The notes under the pieces are model-generated. The model was not told the origin of the DNA. It did no database searches and worked only from the letters and a program-made list of their open reading frames with translations. From Streptococcus pseudopneumoniae (lineage in GTDB: Bacteria > Bacillota > Bacilli > Lactobacillales > Streptococcaceae), in assembly GCF_001074155.1 (NCBI RefSeq), contig NZ_JUUZ01000025.1:1-53009 (forward strand): 53,009 nt of DNA, read 5' to 3'. The translations under genes were made by a program, and so were the position numbers. Positions 26,197 to 34,947 of this stretch are shown here, piece by piece (the first letter of the stretch is position 1; the number at the start of each line of letters is the position of its first letter).

Positions 26197-26453
26197 AGGA
26201 TGTGAGTTGCAAATTGAAAATGCCTACTTTTAATTAAGCTTAGACCTAATTAATCAATTTTAAGTTAAGGGTTTATATTTGAAATAGAGTCTTCAAAGAG
26301 ACTTTTTCGTTATAAAAAAACTAGACTGAAACCAAGGTGAAAACCGTCTGGTTCAGTCTTTTTTCTGTTTATGTAGTATAATATAAGATGTAGGTATTTT
26401 ATTTTTTAAAAGTTTTTTCCAAGAACGATAATTTATCTAGAAAGAGAAAAAAT
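26197..26453. other. Intergenic region with two terminators and a -10 box
   Basis: It contains a weak hairpin (AGTCT/AGACT, about 26288-26307), a strong terminator (26323-26365) and a TATAAT box (26377-26382) about 70 bases before the next gene. No gene is seen. Confidence 0.6.
26323..26365 (+). terminator. Strong terminator after the DUF3601 gene
   Basis: AGACTGAAACCA pairs with TGGTTCAGTCT (one bulge) across an 18-base loop, followed by T6. Confidence 0.8.
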
Positions 26454-26840
26454 ATGAAGCAATCACTTGAATTTTTAAGAGAAAGCATCACCGATAAGAT
26501 GCCCTTAGAGGAAATGGTAGCAATCTTTGAAGAATTGTGTCGTGAGCCTATTGAGAATGAGATGGTTTTATTTGAAACAGGGACATTTACAGCTATATCT
26601 GATAAGCCAATGTTTCAACTATCCTTAGTAAGACAAGTCCCAAATGAAGATGAAGAGTTTAATCAAATTCACCTTGATATTTTCTATGAAGCTAGTCGTG
26701 AGAATCAAATCTTTAGTGAATCGACCTGGGATGAAGATTTAGAGGAAAATATCTTTGATTACATTAGAGCTTCAGAGGTGTTTGCCTATGCTAGAGAGCA
26801 GGAATACCAAGAGGTCAAGATTTATATGGACCAAACTTGA
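26454..26840 (+). CDS. Hypothetical acidic protein
   Basis: A 128-residue, strongly acidic soluble protein (MKQSLEFLRESITDKMPLEE onward). An N-terminal helix pair is followed by a beta-rich part (LFETGTFTAISDKPMFQLSL) and a C-terminal FDYIRASEVFAYAREQEY helix. No family is recognised. An AAGAGAAAAA site and a TATAAT box about 70 bases upstream support a real start of a transcript. It may be an immunity-type protein judged only by size and charge. Confidence 0.6.
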   Translation: MKQSLEFLRESITDKMPLEEMVAIFEELCREPIENEMVLFETGTFTAISDKPMFQLSLVRQVPNEDEEFNQIHLDIFYEASRENQIFSESTWDEDLEENIFDYIRASEVFAYAREQEYQEVKIYMDQT

Positions 26841-26885
26841 GATGGTTAGTTAAAGTAAGAAAATCTAATGACAGGAGAATTATAA

Positions 26886-27767
26886 ATGAAAAAAATTATG
26901 GTAATCATCAATCCAACCTCTGGTGGCGAAAAAGCTTTGGATTATAAGGTAAAACTGGAGAATAAAGCTAGAGACTATTTTGAAGATGTGGAGATTAAAA
27001 TTACGGAGAAAGCGCAAGACGCCACAAACTTTGCAGAAGAAGCTTCTCGTGAGCGATATGATGCTGTTCTTGTTTTTGGTGGAGATGGGACTGTCAATGA
27101 AGTAATCTCTGGTATCGCTGAGAAAGACTATATTCCCAAACTTGCGATTATCCCGGGGGGAACTGGAAATCTCATTACGAAACTATTAGAAATCAGTCAA
27201 GATATTGATGGTGCCATTGACGAGCTTGATTTTAATTCCACGAATAAGATTGATATCGGAAAATCAAATGGAAATTATTTTGGTTATATCTTTAGTATTG
27301 GTTCACTACCAGAAGCCATCCATAACGTTGGGATAGAAGATAAAACAAAATTTGGTATGCTTGCCTATGCGATTAATACCATGAAGTCTGTCGTTACAGA
27401 TCAAGCATTTAACATTAGAGTAGAGACAGAAAATGGAAATTATATTGGCCCAGCCAGCCATGTTTTAGTTCTTCTTACCAATTATTTCGCTGACAAAAAA
27501 ATCTTTGAAGAAGACAAGGATGGTTATGCCAATATTTTGATTTTAAAAGATGCCTTAATCCTTACTAAATTGTCAGTTATCCCTGATTTATTAAAAGGGG
27601 ATGTCGTCGTAAATGATAATATCGAGTATATAAAGGCTCGTCACATCAAAATCTCTTCAGATACTGAATTGGAAACGGATGTTGACGGTGACAAATCTGA
27701 TGACCTACCAGTAGAAATCAAGGTATTAGGGCAGCATATCGAAGTCTATTCTCAACCGAAAGAATAA
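26886..27767 (+). CDS. Diacylglycerol/lipid kinase family protein
   Basis: A 293-residue protein with the DagK catalytic domain: INPTSGG near residue 8, FGGDGTVNEV with GGDGT at 65-69, and PGGTGN at 90-95. These are nucleotide-binding motifs of the NAD kinase/diacylglycerol kinase superfamily. Family members phosphorylate lipids such as diacylglycerol or undecaprenol-related substrates at the membrane. This one is soluble. The specific lipid is not known. It has a CAGGAG site and is followed by an RDD membrane protein gene. Confidence 0.88.
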   Translation: MKKIMVIINPTSGGEKALDYKVKLENKARDYFEDVEIKITEKAQDATNFAEEASRERYDAVLVFGGDGTVNEVISGIAEKDYIPKLAIIPGGTGNLITKLLEISQDIDGAIDELDFNSTNKIDIGKSNGNYFGYIFSIGSLPEAIHNVGIEDKTKFGMLAYAINTMKSVVTDQAFNIRVETENGNYIGPASHVLVLLTNYFADKKIFEEDKDGYANILILKDALILTKLSVIPDLLKGDVVVNDNIEYIKARHIKISSDTELETDVDGDKSDDLPVEIKVLGQHIEVYSQPKE

Positions 27768-27806
27768 AACTTTTGAAAAGAATAGTAGATAATAAAGGAG
27801 GAGATG

Positions 27807-28325
27807 ATGAAGATTTTAGCAATTAATTCTATTTCGTTTAAAAAAAGAATGATTGAATTACTATTTGATTATCTTTTCATTCTAGCTTATTTAGCACTTC
27901 TGTTTTTATGTTCTATGCTTTTTTACATTATTTTTTCTAATGGTATCCCAGAGTTTACAGAAATTCAGTCGCAGTGTCTTGTATTTTTTACCTCTGTTTT
28001 GCCAGTCACTCTACTTTTTACATTCTTAGATTATACAAAAAATGGGAGTTTCGGGAAGACGAAAGCAGGACTTCAATTGGTTTACAAGAAAAAAACAGTG
28101 CAAGCTAGCTTGCTTAGAAACACCATTAAATTTTTACCTTGGCAAATAGGTCATATGGGCACGATACATGGTTTCTATAGTGAGTTTGATTCCTTATCTA
28201 TTATTCTCTCGTTTTTAGCTACTCTCCTCGCAGTTGCCCTACTTGCAATGATGGTTTTCAGGAAAGATAAGCGACATCTAGGTGACCTTATAGCTCATAC
28301 ACAGGTACAGCTAAAAGGTGACTAA
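27807..28325 (+). CDS. RDD family membrane protein
   Basis: A 172-residue integral membrane protein with three or four hydrophobic segments (about 20-42, 60-80, 125-150). The RDD family pattern is visible: a basic start (SFKKRMIELLFDYLF), GSFGKTKAGLQLVYK, and the DKRHLGDLIAHTQVQL end. Two in-frame ATGs occur; the second (27807) has better spacing from AAAGGAGG. The role of RDD proteins is mostly unknown; some take part in ion homeostasis. Confidence 0.82.
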   Translation: MKILAINSISFKKRMIELLFDYLFILAYLALLFLCSMLFYIIFSNGIPEFTEIQSQCLVFFTSVLPVTLLFTFLDYTKNGSFGKTKAGLQLVYKKKTVQASLLRNTIKFLPWQIGHMGTIHGFYSEFDSLSIILSFLATLLAVALLAMMVFRKDKRHLGDLIAHTQVQLKGD

Positions 28326-28420
28326 AATTAAATTTTTCATAGATATTTCACTTATTAGGGAGCGTGCTGTGTGCTAGCTTCCTTTTTAATGATTTAAATT
28401 TACTTTACTTAGCAAAATGC

Positions 28421-28449
28421 TTGGACTTAAAATAAATTTGAACTATAAT
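28421..28449 (+). promoter_or_regulatory. Promoter of the lipoprotein gene
   Basis: TTGGAC (28421-28426), a 17-bp spacer and TATAAT (28444-28449), 51 bases before the start codon. A GGGAGC/GCTTCC hairpin with T5 (about 28358-28386) upstream ends the previous unit. Confidence 0.75.
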
Positions 28450-28500
28450 ATAGGAGAAGCTAATCGACTTGAAAAATCTTAGTTAAAAAGGAAACATTTT

Positions 28501-29385
28501 ATGAAAGTATCTAAAAAAATTAAATTAATAAGCTGCTGTGGTTTAGCTATCTTTACTTTAGCTGCCTGTGGTACAAACCAAAACCAATCTATGGAACAAC
28601 AGAATAGTTCAACTACTAAGGTGGCTAGCTCAGGTAAAGAAAGCCACAAAGGGTCCTATAGCAATCTCAATAGCAAGGAAAGTGAAGAAGAAGTTCGAAA
28701 AGCCTTGGCTGCACATTTGGATAAAGATAGTGTCGATGCATTTTTCAACCTTGTAAATGATTACAACGCGACAGTCGGTTCAGTTGGCTTAACTGGAGAT
28801 TTTTCTACATTTACCAAAACAGACTATGATGTTGAAAAGATAAGCAATCTTTGGGTACCTAAAAAGGGTGATTTTGTCGGTACCAACTGTCGTATTAACA
28901 GTTATTGTTTATTAAAAAATTCTATCGAAATTCCTAAATTAGAGAAAGATGATTCTCTCTTGTTTGTAGATAATGATGCCATTGACAAAGGAAAGGTCTT
29001 TGGTGCAGAAGACAAGGATGCTTTTGATATTTTATTCTCAAGAGTCAAGACCGAAGCAACGACAGATGTCAAAGTTCATGCTGCAAAGATGGAACAATTC
29101 CTTTCTAAATTCAAGTTTAATGAAAATGCAAGAATGCTCTCCGTAGTCGTCCATGATGACTTGGATGGTCAATCCCTCTTTATTGGCCATGTCGGGATAC
29201 TTGTACCAAGTGAGGACGGCTATCTCTTTGTCGAAAAGTTAACCTTTGAGGAGCCTTATCAAGCCATTAAATTTGCGACCAAGGAAGATTGTTACAAATA
29301 TCTAGATACAAAATACGAAAACTATACAGGAGAAGGTCTAGCTAAACCATTTATTATGGATAATGATAAGTGGGTTCAATTTTAA
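28501..29385 (+). CDS. DUF4300 lipoprotein
   Basis: A 294-residue lipoprotein. The signal peptide ends in the lipobox LAAC, with Cys23 as the lipid-anchored residue, followed by a Ser/Asn/Gln-rich linker. The mature domain starts near YSNLNSKESEEEVRKAL and shows the DUF4300 pattern, including GTNCRINSYCLLKNSIEI. It lies on the outer face of the membrane. Function is unknown. It has its own promoter, and three small genes follow closely, so it may head an operon. Confidence 0.8.
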   Translation: MKVSKKIKLISCCGLAIFTLAACGTNQNQSMEQQNSSTTKVASSGKESHKGSYSNLNSKESEEEVRKALAAHLDKDSVDAFFNLVNDYNATVGSVGLTGDFSTFTKTDYDVEKISNLWVPKKGDFVGTNCRINSYCLLKNSIEIPKLEKDDSLLFVDNDAIDKGKVFGAEDKDAFDILFSRVKTEATTDVKVHAAKMEQFLSKFKFNENARMLSVVVHDDLDGQSLFIGHVGILVPSEDGYLFVEKLTFEEPYQAIKFATKEDCYKYLDTKYENYTGEGLAKPFIMDNDKWVQF

Positions 29386-29398
29386 GGGAGTAGACATT

Positions 29399-29581
29399 AT
29401 GGATGCATTGTTTGGACTGATAGTCTTATTCCTAATTGGGGTATGGGCTGTTTGGGTTATCAAAGGAAACCAGCAGAGACCAAGAAATAATGAAAGATTT
29501 ATTGGTTATATCAATCGATACGATGAAGATGGAGAGCCCTACCAAGCAGAGATTTGGGAAGTCAGTGAAGATGAGGAGTAG
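29399..29581 (+). CDS. Small single-pass membrane protein
   Basis: A 60-residue protein, MDALFGLIVLFLIGVWAVWV, followed by KGNQQRPRNNERF and an acidic tail ending SEDEE. One transmembrane helix spans residues 4-20. The ATG at 29399 has a GGGAG site 8 bases upstream; a longer frame into the lipoprotein gene lacks support. It lies between the DUF4300 gene and the next small gene with almost no gaps. No family is recognised. Confidence 0.65.
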   Translation: MDALFGLIVLFLIGVWAVWVIKGNQQRPRNNERFIGYINRYDEDGEPYQAEIWEVSEDEE

Positions 29582-29585
29582 ACAT

Positions 29586-29897
29586 ATGGAATTACAAGAT
29601 TTTACGAAACAAGAACAAGAAATGATTAAAAAGGGACTGACTTTTTCTAAACTGAGCGATAAAAAAACAGCCGATAAGATTATCGCCTTAATTCCTCAAG
29701 AATACATTAAGCGTATTCCGTTTTTTATTAGAAAACATGCGATTACTCGTACGATTAAGAGAATCTCTCTTGAGTATCCGGAATTGTACGCTGTTGCTGA
29801 ACAAGAAGGCCAACTTCCAGAAAAAGAAGCTCAAGAATTGCGTCAAATTCTTACAGATATTTTCCAAGAGAAAATGAACAAGCATAAGATTAAATAA
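29586..29897 (+). CDS. Hypothetical small basic protein
   Basis: A 103-residue helical protein, MELQDFTKQEQEMIKKGLTF onward, with a mid segment rich in Lys/Arg and a C-terminal helix. An AGGAG site 9 bases before the ATG supports this start; an out-of-context opening at 29436 is an overlap artefact with the previous gene. Probably co-transcribed with its neighbours. I recognise no domain. Confidence 0.65.
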   Translation: MELQDFTKQEQEMIKKGLTFSKLSDKKTADKIIALIPQEYIKRIPFFIRKHAITRTIKRISLEYPELYAVAEQEGQLPEKEAQELRQILTDIFQEKMNKHKIK

Positions 29898-29945
29898 GTT
29901 TTGAGATTTATCAATAAGATGTCGATTGAGCATTAGGAGTTGAGA

Positions 29946-30752
29946 ATGGCTATTGATGGCGTTAAAATCATTGACAGTGATCAAGGTTATGACATTTACA
30001 ATGAAGTAGTTGGTCGCTATAGAGACGGTGAACATGTAACGAATATTATCAAGGATATCCTTGATGCGGAGAAAGATTACTGTCAAACAGACTTTTTTAC
30101 AGAAATTTATTGGACTGCTCTTGCCTACTCACTGTGGAAGATTGGTCATCTGACAGACGATATCAGAGATAAAACCTTGGAGCTTATCAAAAAAGGGGCT
30201 GATCCATTTTGGTTGGAAATAGATTCAAAGGCTTTGAAGCAAAGGCAAAAGGTCTTGGATAAACTTGCAGTTCAGTTGCAAACTGAAAATCCTAGACCTC
30301 TAAAGGTTCCTAAAGCAAAAGCTAAACGCAAACCTTACTTTGAAGAAGGAGATATCCTTGCTGTTAAGTTCAAAGATGAGTATGGTCTTGTCTTTGTATC
30401 TATGGTTGAGCAGAGTCCTAGAAAGCTTGAGTATCATTTGGCTTGCACACGCCTCTTACAAACAAAAAAGCCCTCCATAGATGATTTTTTGGCCAGTCAA
30501 ATCTCCTGTAAGATGGACAATACAAAGTTTGCTCTCGTTACAGATTGCTGGTTCAATCACAAAGATTTAGGGCAATTATTAGAAAATATTGAAAAAATTG
30601 GACAGGTGAAACTTAGACCTTTTAGTCTTTGGATGTTGGCACCTGCCCAAAATTTAGAAGACATTTATGAAGAAATCACTAGAGATAAAGGTTCTTCTGG
30701 CCTTCGATTCATCGAAAGCTACAAACTCGTCGATGATATTTTTTCAGTTTAA
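29946..30752 (+). CDS. Hypothetical two-part soluble protein
   Basis: A 268-residue protein starting MAIDGVKIIDSDQGYDIYNE with an AGGAG site. The N-terminal part (to about 110) is helical, followed by a Lys-rich link, then a beta-rich domain opening YFEEGDILAVKFKDEYGLVFVSM. That beta-rich start resembles the small barrel-like domains of some immunity proteins (of the GDIxxxxLxxGxYGxxxV kind). I cannot name a family with confidence. It ends the group of genes headed by the DUF4300 lipoprotein. Confidence 0.65.
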   Translation: MAIDGVKIIDSDQGYDIYNEVVGRYRDGEHVTNIIKDILDAEKDYCQTDFFTEIYWTALAYSLWKIGHLTDDIRDKTLELIKKGADPFWLEIDSKALKQRQKVLDKLAVQLQTENPRPLKVPKAKAKRKPYFEEGDILAVKFKDEYGLVFVSMVEQSPRKLEYHLACTRLLQTKKPSIDDFLASQISCKMDNTKFALVTDCWFNHKDLGQLLENIEKIGQVKLRPFSLWMLAPAQNLEDIYEEITRDKGSSGLRFIESYKLVDDIFSV

Positions 30753-30782
30753 TGCTTATGTGATAAAGGGAGAAATGGTGAA

Positions 30783-31802
30783 TCATTCCCACATGCTATG
30801 CTGGGCTCTGACTCCATAGCTATCAATCGAACCATCTGAATTGAACTTGGATTCAATACGGTATCTTTTCCAGAGGTCGTAATCTGCTGTTTGAATGGTT
30901 AGGATAAAGTTGTTATCCTTATTAGAGACATTATAATCAGCAGGATTGACTTCAAAGATATCGATTAATTTTCGTGTTTGAAAGTCTTGGAGCTTGAGAT
31001 TTGCTAGCTTGACATGATTGATGGAAATTTCTTCTAGTTGATTGTTATCCTTAGGTGTTCTGTAATAGGTGATGACGCAGTTTTTGAGTTGATCAGTATC
31101 TCTTCCCGTAGGAGTAAGGCTCATAAAGCCGTAGGACTGATTATCCCGCTTGACTTCGAGAAGCTGACCGTAGTAGAAGTGGTCGTTTTTGGGATTGGTG
31201 ATGGAACTCTCTGGATTTTTATCTTCGAAGCTAAAGCCTTGATCCAAAAGCTCGGAAGCCTTGGTCTCCCCGATGATGATAGTGGTATCTTGAATGGTTA
31301 CTGGAACAGGTTGAGCCGGAAGTCCACTCATCATGATGCAAAACATAAATACATAACTCGTTAAAAAAGCTGTCCCGATAAAAGCGTTGGTTGATGCATA
31401 GACATGACTGTTTTGAAAGTTTTTTCTTATAGCCAGTACAACAAATTTGCCAATACTTTTTAAAACCATACTAACAATTACGATAAAAATTTGTTTTTTC
31501 AAACATTCATAAATGGCTTGAGGAAAGCTATTACCATGATAGTAGAAGACAGCCAATACGAGTAGATTTACGATTAAATAGATTAGCAAGAACCAATGAA
31601 TCTCTTTAAGGGCATTAGCATCAGTGATTTCTTCATAGTCAACGTGAATTCTTCCTTGAACAGCATGACCAAGTTTATAAATCCATTTGGGAATGTCTTT
31701 ACCTTTTTTAACCGCAACTACAAGTCTAATATAGAGATAGATAGTAAAGGACAATGATAGAAAGAAAAGAGCATAAAAAGCCAAAACAATACTAGTGAAC
31801 AT
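30783..31802 (-). CDS. Membrane-anchored protein with ETKAS domain (paralogue of 36792 gene)
   Basis: A 339-residue protein, the only leftward gene in this accessory block. Four hydrophobic segments (about 3-25, 69-90, 105-125, 140-158) precede an extracellular C-terminal domain. That domain begins VTIQDTTIIIGETKASELLDQGF, has a GQLLEVKRDNQSYGFMSL region and ends in WKRYRIESKFNSDGS. The same order, with ITLAETKASDLMEAGF, occurs in the 36792 gene. No known family is recognised. Both proteins probably have membrane-anchored external domains of the same kind. Confidence 0.65.
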   Translation of the reverse strand: MFTSIVLAFYALFFLSLSFTIYLYIRLVVAVKKGKDIPKWIYKLGHAVQGRIHVDYEEITDANALKEIHWFLLIYLIVNLLVLAVFYYHGNSFPQAIYECLKKQIFIVIVSMVLKSIGKFVVLAIRKNFQNSHVYASTNAFIGTAFLTSYVFMFCIMMSGLPAQPVPVTIQDTTIIIGETKASELLDQGFSFEDKNPESSITNPKNDHFYYGQLLEVKRDNQSYGFMSLTPTGRDTDQLKNCVITYYRTPKDNNQLEEISINHVKLANLKLQDFQTRKLIDIFEVNPADYNVSNKDNNFILTIQTADYDLWKRYRIESKFNSDGSIDSYGVRAQHSMWE

Positions 31803-31921
31803 GACTATTTCCCCCTATTTAACATTCAATAAAACAATTTCTTAGCTCCATTATAGCATTTTCTATAGAAATAGAGCTAAAAACATCCGTATGATACTAA
31901 CTGATTCAAAGGAGTAAAATC

Positions 31922-32428
31922 ATGGGAATGATTGCCAATTATCAATATTTACCAGACAATGAATTAGAACAAATAAAAGGTCTTTCCAATCAAGAAGATG
32001 ACTTATTAGATTTTTCTGAGGATTCCACTGATAGTCATGATATCTTAATAGATATTGACAAAATGTGGGATGTCTTAGTTTTTGTAATGACAGGATTTAG
32101 TAGTTCAGAATTTTTGGATGACAATCCCTTGAGAGAAGCTGTTTTAGGGGTGACTCCTCTAGAGGATGTATCTGAATATATCGCCTATACTGAAAAATCG
32201 AGAATTGCGGCTATCAGTCAAGCTTTAGAAGAATTTGATATGGACAAGGCTTTGAAAGACTTTAGTATGGAAGCATGCAAGAAAGCTGACTTGTATCCTG
32301 ATATTTGGGATTATATTGAGGAAGAGGAAGAAATCAAGGATGATATTTTAACCTGCTTTGTCAAAATGAAAGACTTTTACAAAAAGATTCTGGAGCTCAA
32401 TGGAAATGTCTTAGTTACTATTTGTTAG
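31922..32428 (+). CDS. YfbM/DUF1877 family protein
   Basis: A 168-residue soluble protein with the DUF1877 pattern: start MGMIANYQYLPDNELEQI, the DIDKMWDVLVFVMTG core, HELIX-type repeats and the KDFYKKILELNGNVLVTI end. Family members are small, acidic and common near polymorphic toxin or immunity loci, but their activity is unknown. An AAAGGAG site precedes it. A truncated relative of its C-terminal end is found at 32918-33016. Confidence 0.8.
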   Translation: MGMIANYQYLPDNELEQIKGLSNQEDDLLDFSEDSTDSHDILIDIDKMWDVLVFVMTGFSSSEFLDDNPLREAVLGVTPLEDVSEYIAYTEKSRIAAISQALEEFDMDKALKDFSMEACKKADLYPDIWDYIEEEEEIKDDILTCFVKMKDFYKKILELNGNVLVTIC

Positions 32429-32476
32429 AAAGTTTATTAAACTTTCCTAAAAGAATAAAACTGCTTGAGGAAATAA

Positions 32477-32881
32477 ATGAACAAAGAAGATTTATTGGCG
32501 TTATGGAAGGGAATAAGCTGGGAAAAACATGATTCGGGGATCTATTTTCTAGGGCGATATCTTAATAAAGACATAAATATTTATTTTACAGGGTACTGTG
32601 AACAGGATTTACTCTTATTATCAGATGATTTGATGACTAGTTTATATAGAAACTTGGAACACCTTGATAAAAAAGCTCAAAAGGTTATCCATGATAATTG
32701 GCCTGATAAAGCAGTTACAGAACTGGAATTAAGGGAGTTAATCTTGGATAAAAGTGGTTCTTATGGCGAATTTGCTCTAGGTTATGATGCCGGTGTTTCT
32801 CCAGCTGGATCCCTTTATCTTTTAGTGAAATTCGACAAATATTTTAAAGCTGATAGAGAGCTTGTGTATGAAATTTACTAA
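32477..32881 (+). CDS. Hypothetical soluble protein
   Basis: A 134-residue protein, MNKEDLLALWKGISWEKHDS onward, ending in a compact alpha/beta part (FALGYDAGVSPAGSLYLLVKFDKYF). It has a GAGGAAAT-type site. The pattern (LELRELILDKSGSYGEFALGYDAG) suggests a small binding protein, but I cannot assign a family. It sits between the DUF1877 gene and the truncated DUF1877 copy. Confidence 0.6.
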   Translation: MNKEDLLALWKGISWEKHDSGIYFLGRYLNKDINIYFTGYCEQDLLLLSDDLMTSLYRNLEHLDKKAQKVIHDNWPDKAVTELELRELILDKSGSYGEFALGYDAGVSPAGSLYLLVKFDKYFKADRELVYEIY

Positions 32882-32917
32882 CTGTCTGACAATAAGAGGT
32901 TAAAATCAGGTGATGAA

Positions 32918-33016
32918 ATGAAAGATTTATATAAAGCAATGTTAGGCTTAAATGGTATTGTCCTTGTACCATTTGTTAATCAGAACTTATCCATAAAAGA
33001 AAAGGTAGCCAGATGA
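32918..33016 (+). pseudogene. Truncated DUF1877-like C-terminal remnant
   Basis: A 32-codon ORF beginning MKDLYKAMLGLNGIVLVPFV. Its start matches the end of the DUF1877 protein (MKDFYKKILELNGNVLVTI), and the open frame extends upstream without a start. It is a remnant of a second DUF1877 gene, whose main body has been lost. An AGGTGA site precedes the ATG, so the peptide could still be made. Its end overlaps the next gene by four bases. Confidence 0.6.
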
Positions 33017-33864
33017 ATCCATATTTACAAGAATATATCACCCTGACAAGGCAATACCATGCTCAAGATGGAAAGCCTTCAAGTGTCGCAGCGCTTTATG
33101 ATTTGGCTGATGAATTAGCTAAGTCTGATGATTTAGAAGCGAAGAAAGTCTTAGTTGACCTCTATGAACAATTGGGTCTCTACGCTAGTGCCTATAGCTT
33201 ATTTACCGAAATCTTAGGCAAACCTGATCGAAAACAGATAAAGAAACTGAGCCGTTTACAAGAAATGAGTCAGAGTCATGGCGATCGTTTTGCTCTTCCT
33301 CGTCCTCTAAGAAAAGAAGAGAAGAAGCAAAGACAGAACTTGTTAAAAAACTTGCCTCATTTTCTCTATCATCCAAATCCCTTAGCTACAGGTTCATTTG
33401 TTGAAGGAGAAGCCAAGCTTTGTCCATCTTGTGGGAAAGAAAGCAATGTTTATTATGCTCTTAGACCCTACAGTATTGAAGAGGTAGAACATCTCTGCCC
33501 ATCTTGCATTGCAAACGGTCAAGCAGCTAAAAAATTCAATGCAGAATTTATCCAAGATGCCGAGTGCCAGGGTGAATTGGATCCAGAAAAGAATCAGTTG
33601 CTTTTTTGTCAGACTCCAGGCTACTCTAGTTGGCAGGGAGAATATTGGCTTTCTTGTTGCCAAGATTATTGTGCTTACTTGGGTACAGTTGGAACTCGTG
33701 AATTAAAGGATATGGGAATCGCTGAGCAAGTCTTGGCAGACTATGAAGCGCGTGAAGAATATCAAGAGGTAGAAGACTACTTGGTCAAAGACGGGCCTAT
33801 CTGTGGTTACCTTTTCAGATGTCTCCATTGTCAAAAATACCAGATCTGGGTTGATGCAGATTAA
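33013..33864 (+). CDS. CbrC-family protein with N-terminal TPR-like part
   Basis: A 283-residue protein. The first 100 residues look like two or three helical repeats (LYDLADELAKSDDLEAKKVLVDLYEQLGLYASAYSLFTEIL). A CbrC (UPF0167) domain follows from LPHFLYHPNPLATGSF, with cysteine pairs CPSCGKE, CPSCI and CLHCQ suggesting zinc binding. CbrC-type proteins are linked to colicin E2 tolerance in E. coli, mechanism unknown. The gene overlaps the DUF1877 remnant by four bases. Confidence 0.75.
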   Translation: MNPYLQEYITLTRQYHAQDGKPSSVAALYDLADELAKSDDLEAKKVLVDLYEQLGLYASAYSLFTEILGKPDRKQIKKLSRLQEMSQSHGDRFALPRPLRKEEKKQRQNLLKNLPHFLYHPNPLATGSFVEGEAKLCPSCGKESNVYYALRPYSIEEVEHLCPSCIANGQAAKKFNAEFIQDAECQGELDPEKNQLLFCQTPGYSSWQGEYWLSCCQDYCAYLGTVGTRELKDMGIAEQVLADYEAREEYQEVEDYLVKDGPICGYLFRCLHCQKYQIWVDAD

Positions 33865-33882
33865 ATCGAAATGTGATTAGCT

Positions 33883-34356
33883 ATGAAAATTAAAGAGAAG
33901 ACTATGGAAGAACTAGAATTATTCGAAGCTGCCTCCAAAGATTTATTTGAGACTATGCAGGGATTTAAAGACAATCTATCTGTTCAATTTCCCCTATTAG
34001 ATAGTGATAACTGGCAGTATGATAAGGGATCTATAAAAGTTTGTAAGGCTGATGAGTCAGGATTCAAAAAAAGATGTAGAGTCGGAATCAGCTACAACTT
34101 GAAAGCCTCCCTATTAAACGAAGATGCCGAGCAAATCTGGTTACTGTTTAAAGACTGGTTCAATACTAGCAGATTGGCTCAAGTTGAAAGAAATCCTAAT
34201 AATGAGGATTTGGGAAGATATGTCTTTTCAGCAAGTTCCTCTCTAGGTGATCAGGTAGATTGTTCGATTTATTTGCCTAATGAGTGGAATATCCCTCAGA
34301 TTAGCTTTTCAGGCTATCTAACAGCTCGTTATAGGGCTTGTGATCTTGATAAATAG
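33883..34356 (+). CDS. Hypothetical protein
   Basis: A 157-residue soluble protein, MKIKEKTMEELELFEAASKD onward. The body alternates strands and aromatic residues (WQYDKGSIKVCKADESG, then YNLKASLLNEDAEQIWLLFKDWF). The start is uncertain: an ATG at 33904 gives a shorter form, with a slightly better purine stretch upstream. No family recognised. It lies in a row of similar small genes with 20-30 base gaps. Confidence 0.6.
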   Translation: MKIKEKTMEELELFEAASKDLFETMQGFKDNLSVQFPLLDSDNWQYDKGSIKVCKADESGFKKRCRVGISYNLKASLLNEDAEQIWLLFKDWFNTSRLAQVERNPNNEDLGRYVFSASSSLGDQVDCSIYLPNEWNIPQISFSGYLTARYRACDLDK

Positions 34357-34382
34357 CAAGAATAAGATGGAGGTTTTTAGAG

Positions 34383-34937
34383 ATGAGAAAGATTGATTGG
34401 GACAAGATAAAAACTCGCTTAGATGCCTTGCTGGTAATTGATGAGTATTTGACAGATCCGAGTGAGGATTGGCTCAGACTCGTGATTAAGACTGAGGAAG
34501 ACTATGGACTCCGCTACCTTATTGACAATGGCTCTGGTGATTCTCTAGATGTGATTTTGACTGATAAAACGATCCTTATAAAAGGCTTTGATCATGAAAG
34601 TAGTTTAAGCCAGTTTGCTGCTGACGAGTGGGATCAAGACGTCATTGATGGTTTTTATAAAGGTCTGGATGAAAAGTATGTCTCACTTTATTCAGAAGAC
34701 CAAAAAGATGAAACAACCTTCTTTATCTGGTATGACGGTCACGCGCATCAACAGACTTACCAAGGCCAGGATGGTGGAGAATGGTTGCTTTCATACCTTT
34801 TTGATAGCTTTGAGAGATTTCATGAGTTTGTGACTGACTATTATGAAATTACCGTAGATAAAGATCTACTTAGGAAACTCTACATGGAAGGCTTTCTTTC
34901 AGACCTAGAATTAAAGCAATTGATCCAAGATGATTAA
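34383..34937 (+). CDS. Hypothetical acidic protein
   Basis: A 184-residue acidic protein, MRKIDWDKIKTRLDALLVID onward, with a GGAGG site. It has strands with aromatic residues in its middle (TFFIWYDGHAHQQTYQGQDGG) and a C-terminal helix pair (DLLRKLYMEGFLSDLELKQLI). Such size, charge and fold impression are typical of immunity or chaperone-like small proteins, but I assign no family. The next gene starts after 10 bases. Confidence 0.6.
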   Translation: MRKIDWDKIKTRLDALLVIDEYLTDPSEDWLRLVIKTEEDYGLRYLIDNGSGDSLDVILTDKTILIKGFDHESSLSQFAADEWDQDVIDGFYKGLDEKYVSLYSEDQKDETTFFIWYDGHAHQQTYQGQDGGEWLLSYLFDSFERFHEFVTDYYEITVDKDLLRKLYMEGFLSDLELKQLIQDD

Positions 34938-34947
34938 GAGGCTTATT

